Shown: in pieces, positions 52,547 through 61,262 of the stretch
Numbering within the stretch: the stretch's first letter is position 1
Layout: every line of letters begins with the position of its first letter
Assembly: GCF_003122215.1 (NCBI RefSeq)
Contig: NZ_QEYD01000003.1
Location: forward strand, 1 to 64,000
Length of the DNA stretch: 64,000 bases
Source: Pararhodobacter marinus
Lineage (GTDB): Bacteria; Pseudomonadota; Alphaproteobacteria; Rhodobacterales; Rhodobacteraceae
Direction: 5' to 3'
Made by a program: the position numbers and the translations under genes
Notes under the pieces: generated by a model
Told to the model about the DNA's origin: nothing
Databases searched by the model: none
What the model saw: the letters and a program-made list of their open reading frames with translations, nothing else

Positions 52547-54064
52547 ATGCACGCGTTAATCGAATCCGCGCCCTTCCCGCCCTGCCCCGCGCCGTTCAAC
52601 CTGGCCGCCTATGTTCTGGAACAGGGGCGGACGACCCCCGACAAGATCGCGCTGCAGATCCTGCGCCTGACGGGGGCCGAGCGCTGGTCATACCGCGCGC
52701 TGGAAGAGGCGGTGCGCGGCATCGGTACCGGGTTGCTGCAATCGGGCCTGACGCCCGGCGACCGCGTGCTGCTACGACTGGACAACAGCGTCGATTTCCC
52801 GCTGGCGTTCCTGGGCGCCTGCGCCGTGGGGCTGGTGCCGATGCCGACCTCGTCTCAGCTGACCGCGCCCGAGATCACCGCCATGGCCGAACAGGTCAGC
52901 CCCGCCGCGATCATCGCCGCGCCTGGTATCGCGCTGCCCGACGGAGACAGGCCGATCCTCACAACCGAGACCCTGCACGGCTTTCGCGCGCTTGCGCCTT
53001 GCGACTGGCAGATGGGCGACCCGGACAGGGTGGCTTACCTTGTCTTCACCTCGGGCACCTCGGGCAAGCCGCGCGCGGTGATGCATGCCCATCGCGCGGT
53101 CTGGGCGCGGCGGATGATGTGGGACGGCTGGTACGGGCTCAGACCCGATGACCGGCTATTGCACGCGGGCGCGTTCAACTGGACCTACACGCTGGGCACC
53201 GGGCTGATGGATCCCTGGGCCATCGGCGCCACCGCCCTGATCCCGGCGGCGGGTGTAGAGCTGACGCAACTGCCGCTGCTGCTGAAGCGCTTCGACACGA
53301 CGATTTTCGCCGCCGCGCCGGGCGTCTACCGGCAGATGCTGCGCCAGCCCATGGCACCGATGCCGCGCCTGCGCCACGGGCTGTCGGCGGGCGAAAAATT
53401 GCCCGACGAAACCCGCGCGCGGTGGGAGCAGGCCACCGGAACGCCGGTCTACGAGGCGCTCGGCATGTCCGAAGTGTCGACCTATGTGTCGGCTTCGCCC
53501 GCGCGGCCCTCGTCAGGTGGGGCCTCGGGCTATCCGCAACCCGGGCGCAGCGTCGCGGTGCTGGGCGAGGACGGCCAGCCTGCCTTGCGGGGCGAGCCGG
53601 GCGTGATGGCGGTGGCACGCAGCGATCCGGGCCTGTTCCTGGGCTATTGGGGCCAGCCCGAGGAGACAGCGGCGACATTCAGCGGGTCCTGGTTCGTCAC
53701 CGGCGACACGGTACGCATGGACGACGACGGCGCCATCCATTATCTGGGCCGCGACGACGACATGATGAACGCGGGCGGCTACCGCGTCTCGCCGCTCGAG
53801 GTCGAAAGCGCCATGAACACCCATCCCGCGATCCGCGAATGCGCGGCGGTCGAGGCGCGCGTCAATGCGACGACAAGTGTCGTGGCGCTGTATTTCGTGC
53901 CCGAAGGCGAGGCGCCCGAAACCGCCGCGCTTGAAGAGCATGCGCGCCGCAGCCTTGCCCGCTACAAGCAGCCGCGCCAGTTCATCGCCATCGACGCCCT
54001 GCCCAAGGGCGCCAACAACAAGATCAACCGCCGCGCGCTGCGGCAAGGAAACGTGACCGCATGA
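52547..54064 (+). CDS. AMP-binding acyl-CoA ligase
   Basis: A 505-residue adenylate-forming enzyme. The phosphate-binding loop is AYLVFTSGTSGKPRAVMHAHRAV, the A5 region is YEALGMSEVSTYV, and the C-terminal domain has YLGRDDDMMNAGGYRVSPLEVESAM with the catalytic Lys near NNKINRRALR. Benzoate- or short-chain-type ligases show this overall pattern. The acid substrate cannot be inferred. It overlaps the FrnE-like gene by four bases and so forms an operon with it and the MFS gene. Confidence 0.9.
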   Translation: MHALIESAPFPPCPAPFNLAAYVLEQGRTTPDKIALQILRLTGAERWSYRALEEAVRGIGTGLLQSGLTPGDRVLLRLDNSVDFPLAFLGACAVGLVPMPTSSQLTAPEITAMAEQVSPAAIIAAPGIALPDGDRPILTTETLHGFRALAPCDWQMGDPDRVAYLVFTSGTSGKPRAVMHAHRAVWARRMMWDGWYGLRPDDRLLHAGAFNWTYTLGTGLMDPWAIGATALIPAAGVELTQLPLLLKRFDTTIFAAAPGVYRQMLRQPMAPMPRLRHGLSAGEKLPDETRARWEQATGTPVYEALGMSEVSTYVSASPARPSSGGASGYPQPGRSVAVLGEDGQPALRGEPGVMAVARSDPGLFLGYWGQPEETAATFSGSWFVTGDTVRMDDDGAIHYLGRDDDMMNAGGYRVSPLEVESAMNTHPAIRECAAVEARVNATTSVVALYFVPEGEAPETAALEEHARRSLARYKQPRQFIAIDALPKGANNKINRRALRQGNVTA

Positions 54065-54699
54065 GCACGAAACTCGACATCTTCTCCGACCCCGTCTGCC
54101 CGTGGTGCTATATCGGCAAGGCCCGGCTCGACCGCGCGATGGAGCAGCGCCCCGATCATCCTCTGGTGATCGAATGGCACCCCTACATGCTGAACCCGAC
54201 GATGCCGCCCGAAGGCATGGACCGGCGCGAATACCTGCAGGCCAAGTTCGGCCCGCCCGACGAGGTCGTGCGCGTCCATGTCCCCATCGTCGAGGCCTGC
54301 CAGGAGCTGGGCCTGCCGTTCGAGCTGGAAAAGATGCACTATCAGCCCTCGACGCTGAACGCGCACCGGCTGATCCACTGGGCGGGCCTCGAAGGGCGTC
54401 AGAGCGCCGTGGTCAACGGGCTTTTCCGTGCCAATTTCGCCGAAGGCCGCGATATCGGCGACCGCGACACGCTGCTCGACATCGCGGAAAAGGCCGGTCT
54501 GGACCGCGCCATGATCGCACGGCTTCTCGACAGCGAGGCCGACGTGACCGAGATCCGCGCCCGGGACGCTGAGATCCGTGAACGCGGGCTGCGCGGCGTG
54601 CCCGGTTTCCTTCTGGGTCGGCAATACGTCATCAACGGCGCCCAGCCGGTCGAGACATGGCTCGACATCATCGACCAGCTGACGGCGGCCTCTCGGTGA
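54061..54699 (+). CDS. FrnE-like DsbA-family oxidoreductase
   Basis: A 212-residue thioredoxin-fold protein with the motif DPVCPWCYIGKARLD (C-P-W-C). MHYQPSTLNAHRLIHWAGLEGRQ and GLRGVPGFLLGRQYVINGAQ (with cis-Pro) follow. It belongs to the FrnE/2-hydroxychromene-2-carboxylate-isomerase-like group. It lacks a signal peptide, so it is cytosolic and perhaps a disulfide isomerase in oxidative stress. It overlaps both flanking genes by four bases. Confidence 0.9.
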   Translation: MSTKLDIFSDPVCPWCYIGKARLDRAMEQRPDHPLVIEWHPYMLNPTMPPEGMDRREYLQAKFGPPDEVVRVHVPIVEACQELGLPFELEKMHYQPSTLNAHRLIHWAGLEGRQSAVVNGLFRANFAEGRDIGDRDTLLDIAEKAGLDRAMIARLLDSEADVTEIRARDAEIRERGLRGVPGFLLGRQYVINGAQPVETWLDIIDQLTAASR

Positions 54700-55901
54700 C
54701 GGGGCCTTCGAAACCGCTTTCGTTTGCGGAATTCATCGCGCTTCTGGCGCTGCTCATGGCCACCGTCGCCTATTCGGTCGACGCGATGCTGCCGCTTATC
54801 GGCATCATCGGAGACGAGCTGTCCCCGCAATCGCCCGAAAGCGCGCAGCTTGTCATCACCGTCTTCATGGTGGGGCTGGGCATGGGCACCTTCGTCATGG
54901 GGCCGCTTTCCGACGCGTTCGGGCGAAAGTCCGTCATTCTGGGCGGCACGCTGCTTTACATGACCGCCGCCGGGATCGCCGCCGTGTCGGGCGACCTGAC
55001 GACGCTTCTGATCACGCGCTTCCTGCACGGCTTCGGCGCCGCCGCGCCGCGCATCGTCGCGCAGGCCATGGTGCGCGACCTCTATTCGGGCCGGATGATG
55101 GCGCGGGTGATTTCCTTCGGCATGACCGTGTTCACGCTGTTTCCCGCCGTCGCGCCGTTCATGGGGGCCGAGCTGGCCGAGCTGTTCCATTGGCGCGCGA
55201 TCTTCTGGAGCTTCGTGGTCTTCGGCTTTGTCACCATCCTGTGGCTGGGCCTGCGCCAGCCCGAAACACTGGCGCCCGAGAACCGTCGCAAACTGGCCGT
55301 GGGGCCGCTCTGGGAGGCGCTGAAAACCGTCCTGGCGCATCCGCGCGTGCGGCTTTGCCTGATGGCGCTGACCTTCAACTTCTCGACCATGCTGACATGG
55401 CTCAGCTCGGTCGCGCGCATCTTCGACGAAAGCTTCGGCCGGCTCGATCAATTCCCCGTCTGGTTCGCGATGGTCGCGCTGGTCTCGGCGCCCGCCAGCC
55501 TGATCAATGCCCGCGTGGTGGTCAAACTGGGGATGCGGCGGATGGTCGGCACGGCGTTGAGCGTGCAGATCGTCGTCATCACCGCGACGCTGCTGGTCTT
55601 CGCGCTGAACCTGCCCTTTGCCGGCTTCGCATTCTTCATGCTGTTCATGTTCACCCAGTTCTTCGCCATCGGCTTCCTGGTGGGCAACCTGAACGCTTTG
55701 GCGCTGGAACCGATGGGCCATGTCGCGGGCATGGCGGCATCGGTCATCGGCGGGGTCTCGACGGTGCTGTCCGCGCTGATCGCCACCGCGCTGGCGACCC
55801 TGGGCGACGGCACCCCGGTGCCCTTGGCGGCTGGGGTGTTGTTCTGCATCCTCTGCGCCTCGGGGTTCATGCTCTGGGCCCGTCGGTTCAGCGAGGATTG
55901 A
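54696..55901 (+). CDS. MFS drug-resistance transporter, Bcr/CflA type
   Basis: A 401-residue protein starting at GTG 54696 in the stop of the FrnE-like gene. Twelve hydrophobic segments are present, with motif A GPLSDAFGRKSVILGG between TM2 and TM3, and RFLHGFGAAAPRIVAQAMVRDLYSG near TM4. This points to proton-coupled export of small compounds. Its place after a CoA ligase and a redox protein suggests export of an intermediate or toxic acid. That is inference. Confidence 0.9.
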   Translation: MTGPSKPLSFAEFIALLALLMATVAYSVDAMLPLIGIIGDELSPQSPESAQLVITVFMVGLGMGTFVMGPLSDAFGRKSVILGGTLLYMTAAGIAAVSGDLTTLLITRFLHGFGAAAPRIVAQAMVRDLYSGRMMARVISFGMTVFTLFPAVAPFMGAELAELFHWRAIFWSFVVFGFVTILWLGLRQPETLAPENRRKLAVGPLWEALKTVLAHPRVRLCLMALTFNFSTMLTWLSSVARIFDESFGRLDQFPVWFAMVALVSAPASLINARVVVKLGMRRMVGTALSVQIVVITATLLVFALNLPFAGFAFFMLFMFTQFFAIGFLVGNLNALALEPMGHVAGMAASVIGGVSTVLSALIATALATLGDGTPVPLAAGVLFCILCASGFMLWARRFSED

Positions 55902-55906
55902 GGCAC

Positions 55907-57043
55907 CTATGGCTGGCGCAGCCGCTCGCGGTTCAGCGCCAGCCAATAGGCGCTGGTGATCAGCGGACCATTGGCGACCTCGCCCGAGCGGATCAGGTCC
56001 ATCAGACGCTCGAAGGGCAGGATATGCGAGCGGATATCCTCGGCCTCGGAGGCAAGGCCATGGATCCCCGCCGCCTCGTCGGGAAGCGCGGCGAGCCCGA
56101 TATAGGTGTACAGGTATTCCGTCACCGCCCCCGGGCTGGGATAATAGCGGCCCGATGAATGAAGCACGCCCAGATCCAGCGCGGCCTCTTCGCGGGCCTC
56201 GCGCCGCGCCGCCGCTTCGGGCTCCTCACCCGCGTCGATGCGGCCGGCGATTGCCTCGATTGACCAGGGATTGCGGTCGCCGCGCGCGAACGGACCGGCA
56301 CGGAATTGCTCGACCACCATCACGCGGTCGCGCACCGGATCATAGGGAAGCACGGTCACGGCATCCGACATCAGGAAGGCCGCGCGCAGCACCGTCTCGC
56401 TGCTCCCGCCGCCGAAACGACGATGGCGCAGGCGGTCCTCGAACACCGCAAAGAACCGCGTATAGGGTTCCTCGCGGGCCAGAAGCGCGACATCGTCGGG
56501 CATCGCGTCGTGGCGCAGTGTCGCGGGCGCAGGCTCGTCCGCCGCGCGCAGCCGGCTCGCCACATGGCCTGCCAGCAGCGGATAGCGTTCGGCAATGATG
56601 GCGGGCGGCAGCCGGTCGAACAGCGGCATCAGCGCCTGCGCGACCTCGGTCCGCAGCCGCCCTTCAAGCGCCACCCACTCCGCCAGGGACCACGGCTCAC
56701 CCGGCGTGAAAAGCCCCGCCTCGGGGCGATAGACCAGCGCCTCGACCGGCCCGTCCGTGGCCTGCACGGTCACCGGCTCGGGGCGATAGTGCCAAAGCTG
56801 CTCGTAGGCGTCGAGCCGCGCCATCGCCCGCGCATCGGGGCGTACCAGCAGCCCCTGGGCAACGGCGCCCGGCTGCGCGGCGCAAAGCGGGAAACGCTGC
56901 GCGATCCCCGCGCCATCGACGGCCCGGCTTACCGCGTGGTCCGTCAGCGTCGCGGCCTCACCGTCAAGGGGGGCGCCCGCGACAGCGTCAAGCAACGGCG
57001 CGTGGCGCAGGGTTCCGAACAGAAAGAGCGGCTTAGCGGGCAT
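55907..57043 (-). CDS. trgB: TrgB-like fusion: gamma-glutamylcyclotransferase fold plus NUDIX hydrolase
   Basis: A 378-residue protein with two domains. Residues 3-120 have a gamma-glutamylcyclotransferase-like start (LFLFGTLRHAPLLDAVAG) with a TrgB-type continuation. Residues 210-370 form an ADP-ribose-pyrophosphatase-like NUDIX domain, with the box around GRIDAGEEPEAAARREAREEAAL (G-x5-E-x7-REAREE). It starts 11 bases inside the trgA end. In Rhodobacter sphaeroides trgAB confers tellurite resistance. The biochemical role is unproven. Confidence 0.87.
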   Translation of the reverse strand: MPAKPLFLFGTLRHAPLLDAVAGAPLDGEAATLTDHAVSRAVDGAGIAQRFPLCAAQPGAVAQGLLVRPDARAMARLDAYEQLWHYRPEPVTVQATDGPVEALVYRPEAGLFTPGEPWSLAEWVALEGRLRTEVAQALMPLFDRLPPAIIAERYPLLAGHVASRLRAADEPAPATLRHDAMPDDVALLAREEPYTRFFAVFEDRLRHRRFGGGSSETVLRAAFLMSDAVTVLPYDPVRDRVMVVEQFRAGPFARGDRNPWSIEAIAGRIDAGEEPEAAARREAREEAALDLGVLHSSGRYYPSPGAVTEYLYTYIGLAALPDEAAGIHGLASEAEDIRSHILPFERLMDLIRSGEVANGPLITSAYWLALNRERLRQP

Positions 57044-57491
57044 TCCGGCGCCGTTCCATCATCCGCCAGATGACATGCAGCACGATGCCGATCACCACCG
57101 CACCCGCGCCCAGAAAAATCAGGTATTCCTGCACCAGCGCCTTTTTCAGCCAGCCGATGATGATGTCGATATAGCCCGTCAGCGCGTCCATCACCTCGCC
57201 ATAACGGCGGCGGAAGCCCAGGATGAAGACCTCGCGCACGCCCATCACCATCGCGGTGACAAGGGCCGACAACACGATCCCCTGCGCAACGATATAGATC
57301 GAGAACCAAAGCGCGCGCCCGATCCGCCCGCCGACGAAAAGCCAGCCGATCAGCGCGCTGATCCCCGCCGTCCAGACGGCAAAGGCCCCCATGCGCGCCA
57401 GCGGGTCGAAGAGCGGTTCGTACCCCTTCGCGGCAAAATAGCCGAAGACCCCCAGCAGGATCGCGGCAATCGGCCGGATCAACGTGAACAT
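57033..57491 (-). CDS. trgA: TrgA-like integral membrane protein
   Basis: A 152-residue protein with about four TM segments (IRPIAAILLGVFGYFA, FAVWTAGISALIGWLFVGG, WFSIYIVAQGIVLSALVTAMVMGV, YLIFLGAGAVVIGIVLHVIW). The arrangement next to trgB and the sequence style match TrgA of the R. sphaeroides tellurite-resistance locus. The cysK gene linked there is not present here. Confidence 0.83.
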   Translation of the reverse strand: MFTLIRPIAAILLGVFGYFAAKGYEPLFDPLARMGAFAVWTAGISALIGWLFVGGRIGRALWFSIYIVAQGIVLSALVTAMVMGVREVFILGFRRRYGEVMDALTGYIDIIIGWLKKALVQEYLIFLGAGAVVIGIVLHVIWRMMERRRNAR

Positions 57492-57559
57492 GGCGTCTCC
57501 ATCGGCTGTCTGCGTCGGGCGCTCAGGCGGCGTGCACCGCTCGGCCCCCGACCCGCAGG

Positions 57560-58771
57560 TCAGGCCGGACGGCGCAGGGTGATCTGAGTCACGTCACAGA
57601 TACCCGTGTGAAACGCCCCCGCGCAAGAGGTGAGGTAGAAGTCCCACATCCGCTTGAAGCGCATGTCGTAACCCATTGTCTGGATACGATCCCACGCATT
57701 GGTAAAGCTTTCGTGCCAGCGTCGGAGCGTGATCGAATAGCTTTCGCCGAACTCGATCGAGGACAGCCAGCCCAGACCCGCTTTCTGCGCCTCCTGCGCG
57801 AAACGCGCGGGCGAGATCAGCATGCCGCCGGGGAAGATGTATTTCTGGATGAAATCCACATTCTTGCGATAGGTCGGGAAGCGGTCATTGGGCACCGTGA
57901 TGACCTGGATCGTCGCCTTCGCCCCGGCCTTCAGCCGGTCACGCACCGTTTCGAAATAGGCGGGCCAATAGCTTTCGCCCACCGCTTCGAACATCTCGAT
58001 CGAGGCGATTCCGTCATAGGTGCCGCGCTCGTCGCGGTAATCCTGCATCTTGATCTCGACCTTGTCCGACAGCCCGGCCCGCGCCATCCGCGCCACGGCG
58101 AAATCGTGCTGCGCCTTCGAGATCGTCAGCCCGGTGACTTTCAGCCCGCGCTGACCGGCCGCGTATTCCGCGAACCCGCCCCAGCCGCAGCCGATTTCCA
58201 GCACATGGTCGCCCGGTTGCAGCCCCAGCGAGTCGACCAGCGCCGCGTATTTCTGCTCTTGCGCGCGCTCTAGGCTTTCCTGCCCCGTGTGGAACAGCGC
58301 CGAGGAATAGGTCATCGAATCGTCGAGCCACTGGGCGTAGAAATCGTTTCCCAGATCATAGTGATACGAGATGTTCTTGCGCGCCTGCTGCTTCGAGTTG
58401 CCCCGCAACCAGTGGCGCACGCGTTCATAGACACGCACCAGCGCCATGCCGGTGAAATCGTCCAGAAGTGCGGGGTTGTCCTTGAACACGATGTCCATCA
58501 GATCCTGCAGGTCGGGCGTCGTCCACCAGCCGTCGATATAGGCATCGGCGAAACCCAGATCCCCCTCGCGGATCAGCCGGGCGAAGGCGTCGGGATTGTG
58601 GATGGTGATCTCGGCGGCGAGGCCCGGCTCGCTGCCCTGCGCGCGGAACCGCCGCCCGTCGGGCAGGATCAGGTCGAGGCGCCCGTAATTCATGCGCTGA
58701 AGCTGCGCGAAAACGGGTTTGAAATATCGGGGCAGATCGGACTGCCCCTCGGTGGTGGTGATGATGTCCAT
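57560..58771 (-). CDS. cfa: Cyclopropane-fatty-acyl-phospholipid synthase
   Basis: A 403-residue enzyme that methylenates unsaturated acyl chains using SAM. The start at 58771 (MDIITTTEGQSDLPRYF) is chosen over a longer frame. Motifs: ISYHYDLGNDFYAQWLDDSMTYSSALF, SAM-binding DHVLEIGCGWGGFAEYAA, and SIEMFEAVGESYWPAYFETV. It lies downstream of phrB on the same strand with 73 bases between. Candidate promoter: TTGCGT-N16-TAATCT in that gap. Confidence 0.93.
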   Translation of the reverse strand: MDIITTTEGQSDLPRYFKPVFAQLQRMNYGRLDLILPDGRRFRAQGSEPGLAAEITIHNPDAFARLIREGDLGFADAYIDGWWTTPDLQDLMDIVFKDNPALLDDFTGMALVRVYERVRHWLRGNSKQQARKNISYHYDLGNDFYAQWLDDSMTYSSALFHTGQESLERAQEQKYAALVDSLGLQPGDHVLEIGCGWGGFAEYAAGQRGLKVTGLTISKAQHDFAVARMARAGLSDKVEIKMQDYRDERGTYDGIASIEMFEAVGESYWPAYFETVRDRLKAGAKATIQVITVPNDRFPTYRKNVDFIQKYIFPGGMLISPARFAQEAQKAGLGWLSSIEFGESYSITLRRWHESFTNAWDRIQTMGYDMRFKRMWDFYLTSCAGAFHTGICDVTQITLRRPA

Positions 58772-58844
58772 CCGCGTCCCTGTCGTCTGTCTGTTTGTTG
58801 TACGAAAGATTAAGGCCGCTGGATGTATACGCAATCCCGTTTCG

Positions 58845-60266
58845 TCACGATTTCTTAAGGCTGTCATAGGCTTCGAGCGCCGCCTCGCGTCCCTTTGACA
58901 GCGCGATCATGCGCTCGGGGTAATCCGCTTTCGCGTCCAGCTTCCAGGCACGCGGGACGGCCTTGAAGTAATCGAGCGCCTCCTCGCCCGGATCGTCGCT
59001 CAGCTCGGCGATGAAGCGTTTGCGGTACTCTTCTGTTTTATCGAACTTTTCCGCCTGCGTCTCGGGATTGAACACGCGGAAATAGGGGGCCGCATCGGGC
59101 CCCGACCCCGCCACCCACTGCCACCCCATCGCGTTCGAAGCCGGATCCCAGTCGATCAGGCAATCGGCAAACCACTCCATGCCGATTTTCCAATGCGTTG
59201 TCAGGTGCTTGGTCAGATAACTTGCGACCACCATCCGCACCCGGTTATGCATCGTTCCGGTGACATACATCTCGCGCAGACCGGCATCGACGAAGGGCTC
59301 GCCCGTCATGCCCCGCCGCCACCGCTCGGCATCCTTGTTGTCCTGCCGCCAGGGGAAATCGTCCCATTCCTCGCGCCAGTTGCTTTCCAGCAGTTGCGGG
59401 AAATGGAACATCAGGTGGTGGGCGAAATCGCGCCAGGCCAGTTCCTTGCGAAAATGCGTGCCGCCCTTGCCTGTATGCACCTTGGCCGCGTGCCAGACGC
59501 GCCGGGGGCCGATCTCGCCATAGGTCAGGTTCTCGGACAGGCCCGAAACCGCGGGTTTCGCCGGAAAATCGCGGTCGTCCTTGTAGTCCAGCACCGGACC
59601 GTCCAGGAAATTCTCCAGCCGCTTGCGGGCTGCTTCTTCACCGACGATGGCGTGTTTCGCGACGATGTCGGCGCCCCTTTTCATTGCCGCCCCCAGATCC
59701 CAGTCGGCCAGGTCCTCGCTCTCGGGCCAGCGATCCGGCGGGTTCAGATCATCCGGCGCCTCGCAGGGCTGCGCCACGCCCTTTTCGTCAAGGGCGCGGA
59801 AGAAGGGCGAATAGACCTTGTAGGGGTCGCCCGCCTTGGTCTCGATCTCCCAGGGTTCGACCAGCGTGTGGCCGGGGAACGACCGCGCCTCGAAATCCTT
59901 GCTTTTCAGCGTATCCTTGATCTCGCTGTCGCGGTCGCGCGACAGCGGATCGTAGAGCCGCGTCCACCACACGCCGCCCGCGCCGGTTTCGTCGAGAAGT
60001 TCCAGCAATACGGGCAAAGCCGCCCCCCTGCGCAGGATCAGCCGCGTGCCGCGATCCTTGAGCCGCGCGGCGAAGCTGCCGATCGCCTCGCCATAGCGCC
60101 AGCGTGCCGCGGCGCCGATATCGGTGACGGCGCGGTCGGCGATGAAGACGGGGATCAACGGCCGGCCGGTCGCGGCGGCGGCGGCCAGCATCGGATGGTC
60201 GTCCAGCCGCAGATCGCGGCGAAACCAGACGATCAGCGGGGTATCGGCACGGTCTTTGTCGGTCAT
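58845..60266 (-). CDS. phrB: Deoxyribodipyrimidine photo-lyase
   Basis: A 473-residue light-driven repair enzyme for cyclobutane pyrimidine dimers. The start at 60266 (MTDKDRADTPLIVWFRRDLRLDDHP) is chosen over a longer frame. The antenna domain starts LIVWFRRDLRL. The FAD-binding domain has the Trp-rich RRGMTGEPFVDAGLREMYVTGTMHNRVRMVVASYLTKHL, and the end AGSGPDAAPYFRVFNPETQAEKFD. In Rhodobacter cfa and phr homologues are in the singlet-oxygen response. No clear sigma-E-type box was recognised here. Confidence 0.95.
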   Translation of the reverse strand: MTDKDRADTPLIVWFRRDLRLDDHPMLAAAAATGRPLIPVFIADRAVTDIGAAARWRYGEAIGSFAARLKDRGTRLILRRGAALPVLLELLDETGAGGVWWTRLYDPLSRDRDSEIKDTLKSKDFEARSFPGHTLVEPWEIETKAGDPYKVYSPFFRALDEKGVAQPCEAPDDLNPPDRWPESEDLADWDLGAAMKRGADIVAKHAIVGEEAARKRLENFLDGPVLDYKDDRDFPAKPAVSGLSENLTYGEIGPRRVWHAAKVHTGKGGTHFRKELAWRDFAHHLMFHFPQLLESNWREEWDDFPWRQDNKDAERWRRGMTGEPFVDAGLREMYVTGTMHNRVRMVVASYLTKHLTTHWKIGMEWFADCLIDWDPASNAMGWQWVAGSGPDAAPYFRVFNPETQAEKFDKTEEYRKRFIAELSDDPGEEALDYFKAVPRAWKLDAKADYPERMIALSKGREAALEAYDSLKKS

Positions 60267-60365
60267 GTCGTCTTTCGCATTGCGTAAAACGCGATCTAGC
60301 GTGCCAGATGTGACGTCAATAGCCGTCCGGCCGCAACCGTATGGACCGAGAAACAACCTATGCGA

Positions 60366-60403
60366 TTGACACGACTCGGGGCCTCTGTCATCCTAATGAC
60401 AGA
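60366..60403 (+). promoter_or_regulatory. GntR promoter with overlapping palindromic operator
   Basis: TTGACA (60366-60371) with a 17-base spacer and CATCCT (60389-60394). The perfect 20-base palindrome TCTGTCAT-CCTA-ATGACAGA (60384-60403) covers the -10 box, the usual place for repression. It is probably autoregulation by the GntR protein encoded 34 bases downstream. Confidence 0.65.
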
Positions 60404-60437
60404 CAATAAAAACACCGATAACACAGTGGGTTGACGC

Positions 60438-61253
60438 ATGAGCAGCGGGTCTTCCCTGGACAAGCGCACGCCGGACCGGGCCTCGGCGATCGCGTCGCTT
60501 CTTCAGGACAACATCCTTTCGGGTCACTACGCGCCGGGCGACCGTCTTCCGTCTGAGGCCGATCTCTGCGCGCATTTCAAGGTCTCGCGCCCGACCTTGC
60601 GCGAAGCGCTGGGGCGACTGAATGCCCGGGGCATGATCACCGCGCGGCGCGGGGCCGGCGGTGGCGCCTTCGTCACCCAGCCCACGCCGGAAGTGGCGGG
60701 TGAGCAGGTGGCGGCGCTGGTCGCCCTGTCGACCCGCGCGCCGGATAACGCGCATCGGCCCTTCCTGACCGAAGCGCGCATCCAGATGATGCTGGGCTGC
60801 GCCGAACTGGCGATCCTGCGCAAGGCAGAGATCACCGATCTGCGCGCCGAGATCGACCTGCAATCCGACTTTTCCATCGATGACGAGACCTTCGTCGGCT
60901 CGATGCGCCGCATGAACCTGGCGCTGGCTGCGGCGTCGGGCAACAACGCGATGACGATGCTGACGCAGGGGCTGATCGAGGCCGAGTTCGCCGTCACGCC
61001 GAAGACCGACTACCCCACCCGCATCCGCGCGCGCTTCCTGTCCTATCACGTGCGCATCGCCAATGGCATCGCCGGGCTGCGCGGCGAGGATACCCGCGCG
61101 GCGATCATGGAATTGTGGAGCTTCGAATCCGACCGCGCGAACGGTGAGGCCGACGACGCCCAGCCGGTCGAACGCCCGCCGCGGATGCGCGATCTGCGAC
61201 TGCCGCCGGTGCAGCGTCTCACGCCGCTGCCGGACCAGTCCCCGCCAGAGTAA
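60438..61253 (+). CDS. GntR/FadR-type transcriptional regulator
   Basis: A 271-residue protein. The winged helix lies at residues 12-80 (ASAIASLLQDNILSGHYAPGDRLPSEADLCAHFKVSRPTLREALGRLNARGMITARRGAGGGAFVTQP). The C-terminal helical ligand-binding domain follows (FLTEARIQMMLGCAELAIL, RMNLALAAASGNNAMTMLTQGL), with the end poor in known motifs. It is preceded by a palindromic operator and followed after 9 bases by a potassium-channel gene, so the two are probably one operon. Confidence 0.9.
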   Translation: MSSGSSLDKRTPDRASAIASLLQDNILSGHYAPGDRLPSEADLCAHFKVSRPTLREALGRLNARGMITARRGAGGGAFVTQPTPEVAGEQVAALVALSTRAPDNAHRPFLTEARIQMMLGCAELAILRKAEITDLRAEIDLQSDFSIDDETFVGSMRRMNLALAAASGNNAMTMLTQGLIEAEFAVTPKTDYPTRIRARFLSYHVRIANGIAGLRGEDTRAAIMELWSFESDRANGEADDAQPVERPPRMRDLRLPPVQRLTPLPDQSPPE

Positions 61254-61262
61254 GCACGCGCC

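Noticed and set aside
58772-58844. Sigma-E (ECF11) type promoter for cfa
   Set aside because: No TGATCC or TAAG element with proper spacing. Only a weak TTGCGT-N16-TAATCT candidate is present.
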